A DNA stretch of 45,668 nt from Bacillota bacterium (lineage in GTDB: Bacteria > Bacillota > Sulfobacillia > JAJZYS01 > JAJZLH01). Under the pieces are notes generated by a model, which ran no database searches, had not been told where the DNA came from, and saw only the letters and a program-made list of their open reading frames with translations. Location of the stretch: contig JAKAUI010000029.1 of NCBI GenBank assembly GCA_021827745.1, forward strand, positions 1 through 45,668, read 5' to 3'. Below are positions 34,086 through 42,547 of this stretch, piece after piece. Position 1 is the stretch's first letter. Every line of letters starts with the position of its first letter. A program made the translations under genes and the position numbers.

Positions 34086-36362
34086 CTAGGACGGGACCTC
34101 CGACCCGGCCTGAGGTTCGGGGTTTGCGGCCAGGGTCAGGGTCAGCGGCGGCTGCATCAGATCCAGCATCAGGATGGTGGCGATCGGGAAGATGATGCAG
34201 GTGGTGGCTGCGATCACGCCGGTGTCGTTGAACATCAGCCCGACGACTGAGCCGACGATGGCCCCGATGAATCCAGAGCCAAGGTACTTGTACCTGGCCT
34301 GGAACTGGCGCGAGGTGCCGACCAGTGCCGTGAGCACCGTGACCAAGATGGCCAGGGCCACCAAGAAGAGGAGCGTCCAGTAGCTGCCCTGGATCAAGGA
34401 CATGTCGGTGCCGAGCTTGCGGATGATCAGCAAGAACGCCTGCTGCGGGCCACCGGAGACGATCAGCAGGCCGGCCCGTCCGATGTCCGTCCGGCTGGCG
34501 GCGCTGTGCAGCGTGATGTCGCCGATCACCAAGAGCAGCAAGAGGGCGATGATCGATCCGCCGATCACCGCCACCTCTTTCAGGCCGACCTTGCGGCCGG
34601 TGATCAGGAGGATCAGAACGCCGAAGGCCGCGGTGGCCGTGATCGCCCCGCCGGCCTTGGTGCCGAGGTCGGGGGTGACCATGACGGCGATGATCGCCAC
34701 GAAGAAGACAATCACGACCGGGATCAGCCAACTCCGGCGGGCCCGGTCGAGCAGGGCGGTGAAGCCGATGCAGGCGGCGCCGATCCAGGCGCCCATGTAC
34801 TCGTTGCCGATTCCGTAGTAGCGGGCGCCGATCTGCGGATCGTAGCCGAGGGCGGAGTTCTTGATCAGGTGCGCCCCGGTCAGGAGATCGATCAGGAGCA
34901 CGATCGAGGTCAGGATGCAGGGTGCCCAGATCCGATCGAGGGCGTTTCGGGAGAGATAGACGGTGGCCAGGGTGGCGATGGCGGTGAAGCCGATGATGGC
35001 GGTGAAGGAGGCGTCAAGCGACATCGGGTTGGCCAGGGGTGCGAGCAGGATGGCCACCGGCAGATAGAGGACGGAGATCATGGTGGCGTTCAGCAGGGCC
35101 TTCAGCCGGGGCCGCGAGCGGCGGCTGAACAACACGTAGCCGATGGCCAATAAGAACACGGCCACGATGTAGTAGACGAGCGTCTTCAGCACCGGCAGGC
35201 GCTGGAAGGACTGAAAGGCCAGTTTGCTACCGAGGGCGGACAAAAAGCTGAGCGTGTGGGTGGCCGGAATCGAGAAGGCGGGACGGCCGAAGAAGTCGGT
35301 CGGCACGTGGACGCCGAGGAACTGCAAGATGGTCGGCGCCACGTCGACATTGCTGACGATCCCGTAGCGGTGGGTGGTGCCGGACGACAAGACGCCAGGC
35401 TGGTAGCCGGGTGCCACCACCAGGAGCGGGGTCAGCGACTCGTGCTCGGTCACTGCCAGATCGGACGGGGCGGCCGAGACCACGACGATCATCGTATTCT
35501 GTCGGTTGACATAAGGAAGCAGTTCGCCCATGAACGTGTCGAAGTGGTGCAGGGAGAAGGCGGTGGCGGCATTGGCCACGGCCGAGGAGACGGCGAAGTG
35601 CCGCCACAGGTTGGCCCGCACGGTGTCTCCGTAGTCGACCACGGTCATGGTGGTGGTGGGGTAGGCGGCCAAGACGTCCTGCAGCAGCAGCTGATTGTTG
35701 AGGGCGATGCCGAAGGGGGCGCCGGTGTACGCATGAAGCAGGTTGTCGCCGACGTTGCCGCGGGTGGCGATGCCTTGAGAATTCTCGGCGACCAAGGCGC
35801 CGGAGCGGTCGAAGACCCACTGGTCCGCGGTCAAGGAGAACGGCTGGTCGGCGTTTCCGAAGATGGCCGTCGTGCCGCCTGCCGCCATGATCTGCTGGGC
35901 CAGGGCGCCCATGGTGAAGGTATAGGGGTTGCCGGCGTTCAGGGTCTGGTTCTGTCCGGCGTCCAGCGACACAACGGAGCCTGTAGGCGGCAGGTGGCCG
36001 AACTCAGCCAGATACAGGCTGGCCACCGACAGACCGTGGTAGGTGCCGCTCGCATCCAGGCTCAGCTCCGGCCCGACCGTCTTCATGTGGGCGCTCGTGG
36101 CCAGGGTGAGCAGGCCGTTTGGCGGCACGCTCTGGCCGGAGGTGTTGGAGTTCATCAGCCCGAGCGACCCCTGGGCGACCAGAGAGCGCAGGACGGGCAG
36201 ATTGGTGAACGCCCAGTTCTGGATCGAGGTGTCGTTGACCAGGACGACGATCACATGCCGGGTGGGCGGCGCAGCGGCCGCGGCTTGGCGGGGAACAAAG
36301 CCAGCCAGCATCACGGTGGACACAGCCAGCAGGCCAAGGCGCCACAGCAGCTTCTTCAGAAT
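34086..36362 (-). CDS. Large membrane protein with an alkaline-phosphatase-fold outer domain
   Basis: About 758 residues on the minus strand. A signal segment (LKKLLWRLGLLAVSTVMLAG) is followed by an outside domain of ~360 residues with VIVVLVNDTSIQNWAFTNLP, LLTLATSAHMKTVG and late YGIVSNVDVAPTILQFLGV, which match the core of alkaline-phosphatase/sulfatase-like proteins. The usual catalytic Asp/Ser pattern is altered (VND). Then about nine membrane helices. Substrate unknown. GTG 36323 has no ribosome-binding site and cuts the charged part of the signal. GGGGAGGG lies before CTG-ATT-CTG at 36365-36357, so ATT 36362 or CTG 36359 is the likely start. A minus-strand TATAAT at 36395-36400 lies just upstream. 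Confidence 0.65.
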   Translation of the reverse strand: MLKKLLWRLGLLAVSTVMLAGFVPRQAAAAAPPTRHVIVVLVNDTSIQNWAFTNLPVLRSLVAQGSLGLMNSNTSGQSVPPNGLLTLATSAHMKTVGPELSLDASGTYHGLSVASLYLAEFGHLPPTGSVVSLDAGQNQTLNAGNPYTFTMGALAQQIMAAGGTTAIFGNADQPFSLTADQWVFDRSGALVAENSQGIATRGNVGDNLLHAYTGAPFGIALNNQLLLQDVLAAYPTTTMTVVDYGDTVRANLWRHFAVSSAVANAATAFSLHHFDTFMGELLPYVNRQNTMIVVVSAAPSDLAVTEHESLTPLLVVAPGYQPGVLSSGTTHRYGIVSNVDVAPTILQFLGVHVPTDFFGRPAFSIPATHTLSFLSALGSKLAFQSFQRLPVLKTLVYYIVAVFLLAIGYVLFSRRSRPRLKALLNATMISVLYLPVAILLAPLANPMSLDASFTAIIGFTAIATLATVYLSRNALDRIWAPCILTSIVLLIDLLTGAHLIKNSALGYDPQIGARYYGIGNEYMGAWIGAACIGFTALLDRARRSWLIPVVIVFFVAIIAVMVTPDLGTKAGGAITATAAFGVLILLITGRKVGLKEVAVIGGSIIALLLLLVIGDITLHSAASRTDIGRAGLLIVSGGPQQAFLLIIRKLGTDMSLIQGSYWTLLFLVALAILVTVLTALVGTSRQFQARYKYLGSGFIGAIVGSVVGLMFNDTGVIAATTCIIFPIATILMLDLMQPPLTLTLAANPEPQAGSEVPS

Positions 36363-36394
36363 CAGCCCTCCCCAGCGATCTAAGGGACAGGGTC

Positions 36395-36400
36395 ATTATA
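36395..36400 (-). promoter_or_regulatory. Consensus -10 element for the alkaline-phosphatase-fold gene
   Basis: TATAAT on the minus strand about 32 bases before the proposed start at 36362, in the divergent gap with the glycosyltransferase gene. No good -35 found. It supports the start upstream of GTG 36323. Confidence 0.5.
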
Positions 36401-36478
36401 GGCAAACGAAGCGGCCCAGTCGCCCCATTGGGCCCACAGGCGGAAGGAGGCGCCCGTTTCGGTGGGGAAGGGACCCGC

Positions 36479-37612
36479 ATGGAGACGGCGGAGAAAGACG
36501 GGCGGGCGCTGTTCTTGTCGGCGACGATGGGCGCAGGTCACCAGCGGGCGGCCGAGGCGCTGGCCGAGGCCTTCCGGCGACTGGCGCCTGCTGTGGCGAC
36601 AGACGAGATCGACTTCTTCGAGCAGCTCAGCCCGGCCATGAACAACCTGATCCGCTGGATGTACATCGTGAGCGTCCGGCACCTGCCGCAGGTGTGGAAC
36701 ACGTTTTATACAGGCACCAGCCGGGTGCGGCCGAACTCTGCCGTGCAGGCGTTCTTGAACAGCCTGGGGCGCGAGAAGCTTCTTGTCACGGTGCAAAAGG
36801 CCCATCCCAAGGTGCTGATCAACACCTTTCCCACTCCAGCCGGCGTCGTCTCCAGCCTGCGCCTCGCCGGTCGGCTGGACACGCCCAATGTGTCTGTCGT
36901 CACCGACCACACGGTGCACAGCCAGTGGATCCACCCGAACGTGGATCGCTACTACGTGGGATCGGAGATGGTGCGCCAAGGCATGGTCGCCCGCGGCGTC
37001 CCGGCCGATCGCATCCTGGCCACCGGCATTCCGGTCCACCCGTCTTTTGCCGATCCGGTCGATGCCAAGAGTGTCCGAGAGCGCCTCGGTGTCGGCAGCG
37101 ATCCGGTGGTCGTTCTGATGGCCGGCGCCTACGGCATGATCGGCGGCTTCGCCGAGATCATCGACCAGATCGTGACCAGAGGACCCAAGGTCACCTACCT
37201 CGCCCTTGCCGGCCATGACCAGGCCTTGGCTGAGTCCCTCAAGGAGGTGGCGTCCCGGGCACCGAATCGGTTGGTGGTCCAGGGATACCTCGAGGAAACC
37301 TGGGACGTGATGCGCATTGCCGACATTCTGGTGAGCAAGGCCGGCGGGCTGACCACCTCGGAGGCGATGGCCTGCGGCTTGCCGATGGCCATCTTCCGCC
37401 CGATTCCGGGGCAAGAGATGGCCAATGTCCGACTGGTAGTAGATGAGGGGGCCGGTTTTTGGGCGACGACAGTCGACGCACTGGTGGACGGGCTTCACCG
37501 CTTCTTTCGAGCGGCGGAGGAGCGGGCGCAGATGCAACAGGCGGCGAGCCGGGTGGGTCGACCGCAGGCGGCCAGGGACATCGTCCAGGATCTGCTGGCC
37601 AGATACTTCTAG
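36479..37612 (+). CDS. UgtP/MGDG-synthase-like glycosyltransferase
   Basis: 377 residues, GT-B fold, family 28. N-terminal MGDG-synthase domain: LFLSATMGAGHQRAAEALAE, VVTDHTVHSQWIHP. C-terminal nucleotide-sugar domain: MAGAYGMIGG and SKAGGLTTSEAMACGLPM. Members transfer glucose or galactose to diacylglycerol; some (B. subtilis YkoN) have unknown acceptors. ATG 36479 follows GGGGAAGGG. It is followed by an MFS protein and a deacetylase with a YkoP-like tail, which points to a glycolipid or envelope-sugar role. Confidence 0.88.
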   Translation: METAEKDGRALFLSATMGAGHQRAAEALAEAFRRLAPAVATDEIDFFEQLSPAMNNLIRWMYIVSVRHLPQVWNTFYTGTSRVRPNSAVQAFLNSLGREKLLVTVQKAHPKVLINTFPTPAGVVSSLRLAGRLDTPNVSVVTDHTVHSQWIHPNVDRYYVGSEMVRQGMVARGVPADRILATGIPVHPSFADPVDAKSVRERLGVGSDPVVVLMAGAYGMIGGFAEIIDQIVTRGPKVTYLALAGHDQALAESLKEVASRAPNRLVVQGYLEETWDVMRIADILVSKAGGLTTSEAMACGLPMAIFRPIPGQEMANVRLVVDEGAGFWATTVDALVDGLHRFFRAAEERAQMQQAASRVGRPQAARDIVQDLLARYF

Positions 37613-37629
37613 CCCTTCCCGTCCTGCTC

Positions 37630-38751
37630 TTGTTCCTGTCCGAGTTCGTCCGGGCCACAGTCCTGGTCAGCCTTTTGCCGGACCTGGTCACGGTGTCCTT
37701 CGGCCTGCCGCTGTCGATCGCCGCCTTTGCCATCTCGGCCCACTACCTGATGGACACCTTCGGACGCTCGCCGTCTGGCTGGCTGGTCGACCGCTTCGGC
37801 GCCAGGGCGGTGACCGGCACGGGCACCCTGATCTCGCTCTTTGCCCTGTTCATGGTCAGCCGCTCCACCGTCACCTCTCCCTTGTGGCTGTTTTTGGCCG
37901 TGTACGGCATCGGCACCTCGCCGCTTTGGCCGTCTGTGATCACGACCGCCACCCGCGGCCGCGAACAGCGGCGGGGCGGGGTGATCGGCGGCATCTTCGC
38001 CATCTGGATCGTGGCGATCGGGGTCGGCCCGGTCTTGATGAACTTCCTCTTGCCGGCTCACCTCAAGACCGGATTGATGATCATCCTGGCGGTGCAGTCC
38101 GTCGCCTTCCTGCTCGCCCTCTTGCTGCCGGCCCGGGCCGACCATCTCGGCGTGCCGCTGCCCAGCCTGGCCGTGTGGCGGCAGGTCGGCAAGGTGTCCG
38201 TGCTCTTCCCGGGCATGTTCGCCCAGACCATGACCATCGGCATCCTCTTGCCGGAGCTGAACCTGTTCTTGCACAACGTGCTGAATCTGATCGGCTTTCG
38301 CTACGGCGAGATGCTGGCGGTGGGCGGCGGGCTGGCCGTGCTGCTGATGGTGCCGCTCGGCCGTCTGGCCGATCGGGCCGGCGTCCGCCGGCCGCTCGTG
38401 ATCGGCTTTGGCCTAGCAGCCGTTGGCCTGGTGCTCTTGGGCCAGGCCCGCCAGTTCTGGCCGGCAGCCCTCTTGGCGGCCTTGATCGGGGTCGCCTACG
38501 CCCTGATTCTGCCAGCCTGGAACACGCTGCTGGCCAGCACCGTGCACCCCAGGGCGGAGGCCTCGCTCTGGGGCGTGTTCATGACGGTCGAGGGCCTAGG
38601 ACTGACCGTCGGTCCGGTACTGGGCGCCGCTGCCTGGGGCCTGATGAAGCCGGAGGGGCCGTTTTTGCTGGCGGCCATCATCCTGGCCGTGATGTGCGTC
38701 TTCTACGCCATCTACCCGCTGGAGCGGCTGAAGCTGAGGGATGAGACGTGA
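37630..38751 (+). CDS. MFS transporter
   Basis: About 373 residues with eleven to twelve helices. DTFGRSPSGWLVDRFGARAV is the MFS A-motif between helices 2 and 3, and GRLADRAGVRRPLVIG is its repeat in the second half. The start is unclear: the hydrophobic reading (ILLALPVLLLFLSEF) continues back to the end of the glycosyltransferase, but no ATG/GTG/TTG lies between ATG 37459 (154 bases inside that gene, Gly/Ser-rich translation) and TTG 37630. I list TTG 37630, which trims part of helix 1; ATA 37603 is possible. Stop overlaps the deacetylase (GTGA). It may move a lysolipid or sugar. Confidence 0.8.
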   Translation: MFLSEFVRATVLVSLLPDLVTVSFGLPLSIAAFAISAHYLMDTFGRSPSGWLVDRFGARAVTGTGTLISLFALFMVSRSTVTSPLWLFLAVYGIGTSPLWPSVITTATRGREQRRGGVIGGIFAIWIVAIGVGPVLMNFLLPAHLKTGLMIILAVQSVAFLLALLLPARADHLGVPLPSLAVWRQVGKVSVLFPGMFAQTMTIGILLPELNLFLHNVLNLIGFRYGEMLAVGGGLAVLLMVPLGRLADRAGVRRPLVIGFGLAAVGLVLLGQARQFWPAALLAALIGVAYALILPAWNTLLASTVHPRAEASLWGVFMTVEGLGLTVGPVLGAAAWGLMKPEGPFLLAAIILAVMCVFYAIYPLERLKLRDET

Positions 38752-39998
38752 ACGTGGTGCTCGGTGTCCTGGAGTGGATCGTGGTGCTGGCCGTGGTCTA
38801 CGTCGTCCTGCCGGAGCTCTTGGGCCACTACCTGGGCGTGGGGGCGGTGCACTCGGTGAAGACCGAGCGCCCCGAGCTGGCCCTCACCTTTGACGACGGC
38901 CCGGGGCCGCTCACGACCCAGATCCTCGACCTTTTAGCCCAGGCCGATGCCAAGGCCACCTTCTTCATGGTCGGCCGCCAGGCCGAGCGCTATCCGGATG
39001 TGGTCCGCCAGGTGCACGCCGGCGGCCATGAGGTCGCCAATCACTCGGAGACCCATCTCGGGCTGTGGTGGACCGGCCCGGTGGCCACCCTTCGCCAGTT
39101 CGAACAGGCGGCGGCGGTCTTGGCCAGCAACACCCACCAGCGGCCGCACCATCTGCGCCCCCCCTGGGGCCAGTTCAACCTGGCCTTGTGGTCCGCCGCC
39201 AGCCGGCTGGAGCACCGGGTGGTGCTGTGGTCGGTGAACGCCTTCGACTGGCGGCAGAAGGACACGCCAGAGGCCATCGCCGCCCGCCTTGTGCGGGCCA
39301 GACCCGGCGCCATCATCCTGCTGCACGACGCCGGCGGCGACGGCCGCCACAGGACCCTGGCGGCGCTCAAGATCGCCCTGCCCGAACTGCGTGCCAAGGG
39401 CATCCGGCTGGTCACGGTGGAGCGGCTGATCGCAAGAGGCGTCCCCAGCGTGCCGCTCAGAATGCGGATCTGGGACGTGTGGGAGGCGATCTACGACCGT
39501 CTCTACAAGGTAGACCCCTTAGGCGAGGACTCCATCTTCCGCCTGCAGCGCGGCGTGCTCAAGGAACCGATCGACCAGGCCGATGGCACCCAGCTGAAGG
39601 CAGGGACCGTCTACGGCGAGATCCACCTCAAGAACACGGCCCTAAGCCAGCTGGGGGCGATCCGCGGCCTCAGTTCTCTCCGCCACTCGCTGACCACATT
39701 GGCCGAGCGACTGAAGACGGAGCGGCGCTGGCAGGACATCGAGGTGTTCTTAGGTACCACCATCCTCGGCCGGCCGGCCGCCAGCCTCGGCTTCACGGTC
39801 AGTCCGGTGGCCGATAACCTGGGCGGCTGGTGGGCCAAGACGTACCGCAACTGGCTGATGCTGATCTACCATCCGCGGGGGATGCACCGGGCGGGCAGTC
39901 CTGAAAAGATGCAGCTGGTGTTCATCTCGATGAGCCGGCACGTGCTGCTCGAGCGATACGGACATTCGGGAGAGGAAGGGCGGGCGGACGATGACTGA
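38748..39998 (+). CDS. Polysaccharide deacetylase (NodB domain) with YkoP-like C-terminal domain
   Basis: 416 residues. An N-terminal membrane helix (VVLGVLEWIVVLAVVYVVL) anchors a NodB deacetylase: LALTFDDGPGP (metal Asp), HEVANHSETH (metal His), RPPWGQFN and ILLHDAGG. From about residue 235 a second domain (IWDVWEAIYDRLYKVDPLG, GTVYGEIHLKN) resembles B. subtilis YkoP. It should remove acetyl groups from an envelope sugar outside the membrane. GTG overlaps the MFS stop; the end overlaps selA by eight bases. Confidence 0.88.
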   Translation: MNVVLGVLEWIVVLAVVYVVLPELLGHYLGVGAVHSVKTERPELALTFDDGPGPLTTQILDLLAQADAKATFFMVGRQAERYPDVVRQVHAGGHEVANHSETHLGLWWTGPVATLRQFEQAAAVLASNTHQRPHHLRPPWGQFNLALWSAASRLEHRVVLWSVNAFDWRQKDTPEAIAARLVRARPGAIILLHDAGGDGRHRTLAALKIALPELRAKGIRLVTVERLIARGVPSVPLRMRIWDVWEAIYDRLYKVDPLGEDSIFRLQRGVLKEPIDQADGTQLKAGTVYGEIHLKNTALSQLGAIRGLSSLRHSLTTLAERLKTERRWQDIEVFLGTTILGRPAASLGFTVSPVADNLGGWWAKTYRNWLMLIYHPRGMHRAGSPEKMQLVFISMSRHVLLERYGHSGEEGRADDD

Positions 39999-41325
39999 GG
40001 ATCCAAGACGCCGCCTGCCGTCTGTCACCCGGCTGCTCGAGCTGACCGCGCTGCCGGCCAATCGTCTGACCGTGAGCCTGATCGAGGCCGAACTGGCCCG
40101 GGAGCGAGCCGCTCTCAAGGAGAACGCTAAGCCGCACTCCGAGCAGGAGCTGGTCCGGCGCGTTCAGAACGCCGTGGCCCGCTCCGGCCCGGGACTGACC
40201 GAGGTGCTGAACGGAACCGGGGTTGTGGTCCACACCAACATCGGGCGCTCGCCGCTCTCCGAACTGGCCGGGTCGATGGCGCTTCGGGCTGCGCTCGGCT
40301 ACAGCGACCTAGAGTTCGATCTCCTGGGCGGGCGGCGCTCCAGCCGCCAGGACCACCTGCAGTCCCTGCTCACCCTCCTGACCGGCGCCGAGGCGGCGGT
40401 GGTGGTGAACAACAACGCCGCCGCCGTCTTCTTGGCCCTGGTCACGCTGGCCCAGGGCCGCCAAGTGGTGATCTCCCGCGGCGAGCTGGTGGAGATCGGC
40501 GGCTCGTTTCGGGTCCCGGACATCATGGCGGCCTCTGGAACCGAGCTGGTCGAGGTGGGCACCACCAACCGCACCCGGCTCTCCGACTATGAGCGGGCGA
40601 TCGGACCGAAGACAGCGGCCCTGCTCAGGGTCCATCCCTCCAACTTCCAGATCCGGGGCTTCACCGAGCGGGCCGACCCGGTGGCTCTGGCCGAGCTGGC
40701 GCACGCCAAGGGCCTCGTGATGATCGACGATTTGGGCAGCGGCAGCCTGTGGCCCCTGCCGGGCGAACCCGACGTGGCGAGTCGGGTGCGTCAGGGAGCG
40801 GACGTGGTCACCTTCTCCGGAGACAAGCTGCTGGGTGGGCCACAGGCCGGGATCGCGGCCGGGCGCAGGCAGGTGATCGACCAGATGAAGCGCCACCCGC
40901 TGTATCGGGCGCTGCGGCCAGACAAGATGACGGTGGCGGCGCTGCGGGCCACCTTATGGCAGACCCTGGTCGAACCGGACAAGATCCCGGTGCGCCAGAT
41001 GGTGACGGCCGACCCGATCGCGCTCCGCCGCCTGGCCAGACGGCTCTTGGCCCAGCTGAAGCGGCGCGGCGTCAGTGCGTCGCTCAGGGCAAAGGGAGGC
41101 GTGGCCGGCGGCGGCAGCCTGCCCGATGTGGAGCTCGCCGGCGTGGCCGTCTCGATCGATCCTGGGGCGAGGTCCGCCGCAGATGTGCAGGCCCGCCTGC
41201 GCCAGGGCCCGGTTGCGTTGCTGGTGCAGGTCGAAGATGGCATGATCGTCGTGGACGTCAGATGCCTGCCCGCCAAGCGGATCAGCGAGGTGGCAGACAT
41301 TCTGGCCGCCTGCCTGTTGCACTGA
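39991..41325 (+). CDS. selA: L-seryl-tRNA(Sec) selenium transferase
   Basis: 444 residues, PLP enzyme that turns Ser-tRNA(Sec) into Sec-tRNA(Sec) with selenophosphate. The N-terminal domain has RLPSVTRLLEL; the core NGTGVVVHTNIGRSPL, VVNNNAAAV, ELVEVGTTNRT and the PLP Lys279 in FSGDKLLGGPQAG. It is followed 13 bases later by selD. selB, the usual neighbour, is not in this window. Its presence supports reading the in-frame TGA codons of fdhA and selD as selenocysteine. Confidence 0.96.
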   Translation: MTEDPRRRLPSVTRLLELTALPANRLTVSLIEAELARERAALKENAKPHSEQELVRRVQNAVARSGPGLTEVLNGTGVVVHTNIGRSPLSELAGSMALRAALGYSDLEFDLLGGRRSSRQDHLQSLLTLLTGAEAAVVVNNNAAAVFLALVTLAQGRQVVISRGELVEIGGSFRVPDIMAASGTELVEVGTTNRTRLSDYERAIGPKTAALLRVHPSNFQIRGFTERADPVALAELAHAKGLVMIDDLGSGSLWPLPGEPDVASRVRQGADVVTFSGDKLLGGPQAGIAAGRRQVIDQMKRHPLYRALRPDKMTVAALRATLWQTLVEPDKIPVRQMVTADPIALRRLARRLLAQLKRRGVSASLRAKGGVAGGGSLPDVELAGVAVSIDPGARSAADVQARLRQGPVALLVQVEDGMIVVDVRCLPAKRISEVADILAACLLH

Positions 41326-41338
41326 GGAGGATGGAGCG

Positions 41339-42397
41339 ATGGCCCAGGCGGTGCGCCTGACCACCTTGTCCAACAAGAGCGGCTGAGGGTGCAAGGTGGG
41401 TCCGGAGGACCTGCATCGCATCTTGGCCGGCCTCAACTTGAGCTTTGACGAGCCGCGCCTGATCGTCGGTGCCACCGACGATGCTGGAGTCTACGCCATC
41501 GACGACGACACCTGGCTGGTGCAGACGGTCGACTTCTTCACTCCGATCGTGGACGACGCATACAGCTACGGCCAGGTGGCGGCTGCCAACAGCCTGTCCG
41601 ACGTCTTCGCCATGGGCGCTCGGCCGATCACGGCCATGGCCCTGGCCGCCTTTCCGATCGAGGATCTTCCCACGTCGATCCTGCACGACATCATGCAGGG
41701 CGGACTGGACAAGGTCAGGGAGGCGGGCGCCGTGCTGCTCGGCGGCCACACGATCGACGACCCGATCCCCAAGTACGGACTCTCCGTCACAGGCGTGGTG
41801 CCGGCCCACCAGATCTGGACCAAAGAGGGCGCCAAGCCAGGAGACCAGCTCTATCTGACCAAGCCGATTGGCACCGGTATCCTGGCCAAGGCGACCAAGG
41901 ACGGACTGATCGATGCCGAGGTGGAGCAGAGCATGGTGGCCTGGATGGCCCAGCTCAACCAGGGAGCGGCCCGGGCGGCTCGGGCCGTCCCTGAGATCCG
42001 CTCTGTGACGGACATCACCGGATTTGGCCTGCTCGGCCACGGCCTTGAGATGGCGACCGCCTCCGGCGTCAGGCTGGTGATCGACGCCGGCCGGGTCCCC
42101 ATCCATCCCACGACCTTCGCCCATGCCAAGGCCGGCGAGGTGCCGGGCGGCAGCTGGGACAACATGCGCCATGTGGCTCCAGAGCTCGATGTGGTCGAGA
42201 CTATGACCGACGGAGAGATCGTGGTCTACGCCGACGGCGTCACCTCTGGCGGGCTCTTGATCAGCTGTCCGCGAGAGCGCTCGGCCGAGCTGGAGGCGCA
42301 GTTCGCGGCCGAAGACGTCCAGTTCTGGCAGATCGGCGAGGTGATGGCCGAAGGTGGCCACCGCCTGACCCTGACCGGAAGGAGCGAGCAGAGCTAG
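41339..42397 (+). CDS. selD: Selenide, water dikinase, itself a selenoprotein
   Basis: 352 residues including Sec16 (in-frame TGA 41384-41386). The N-terminus reads VRLTTLSNKSG-U-GCKVGPEDL, the active-site loop where other SelDs have Cys or Sec followed by GCK. The body has TDDAGVYAIDDDTWLVQTVD, SLSDVFAMGARPITAM, GGHTIDDPIPKYGLSVTG and TDITGFGLLGHGLEMA. Makes selenophosphate from selenide and ATP. ATG 41339 is preceded by GAGGAGG. An ordinary gene caller would start at GTG 41396 and lose the catalytic residue. Confidence 0.93.
41390..41415 (+). promoter_or_regulatory. Probable SECIS element in selD
   Basis: After TGA 41384-41386, TGCA-(A)-GGT (41390-41397) can pair with ACCTGCA (41409-41415). 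An alternative is GGTCC (41399-41403) with GGACC (41407-41411) around the loop GGA. The loop starts with G, 17 bases after the UGA, within the range reported for bacterial SECIS. The exact fold is not settled by eye. Confidence 0.55.
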
Positions 42398-42412
42398 CGG
42401 GCCATCGCCCGC
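42397..42412 (+). other. Hairpin after selD
   Basis: GCGGGC (42397-42402) pairs with GCCCGC (42407-42412), loop CATC, starting on the last base of the selD stop. No T-run; may mark the 3' end of the selA-selD transcript. The remaining ~135 bases to the convergent gene show nothing clear; no tRNA-Sec was found there. Confidence 0.4.
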
Positions 42413-42547
42413 CGAATCGGCCCCAGTGCAGGAGGGCCGGAGCGGAGCTGCGGCCGAAGGGTTTCGCCCGGTGCATCAACTTGTGATCTCTTTGGCAGAA
42501 AGGCGCCCAGGCGGACCACGGCGGCGCTGGCTGGAGATGGCGTTGAC

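Noticed and set aside
41384-41386. Stop codon before a GTG start of selD at 41396
   Set aside because: Reading TGA as Sec restores the catalytic loop KSG-U-GCK and an ATG with a ribosome-binding site.
42398-42547. Possible tRNA-Sec (selC) next to selA-selD
   Set aside because: No T-arm GGTTC sequence, no TCA anticodon arm and no matching acceptor stem could be built here.
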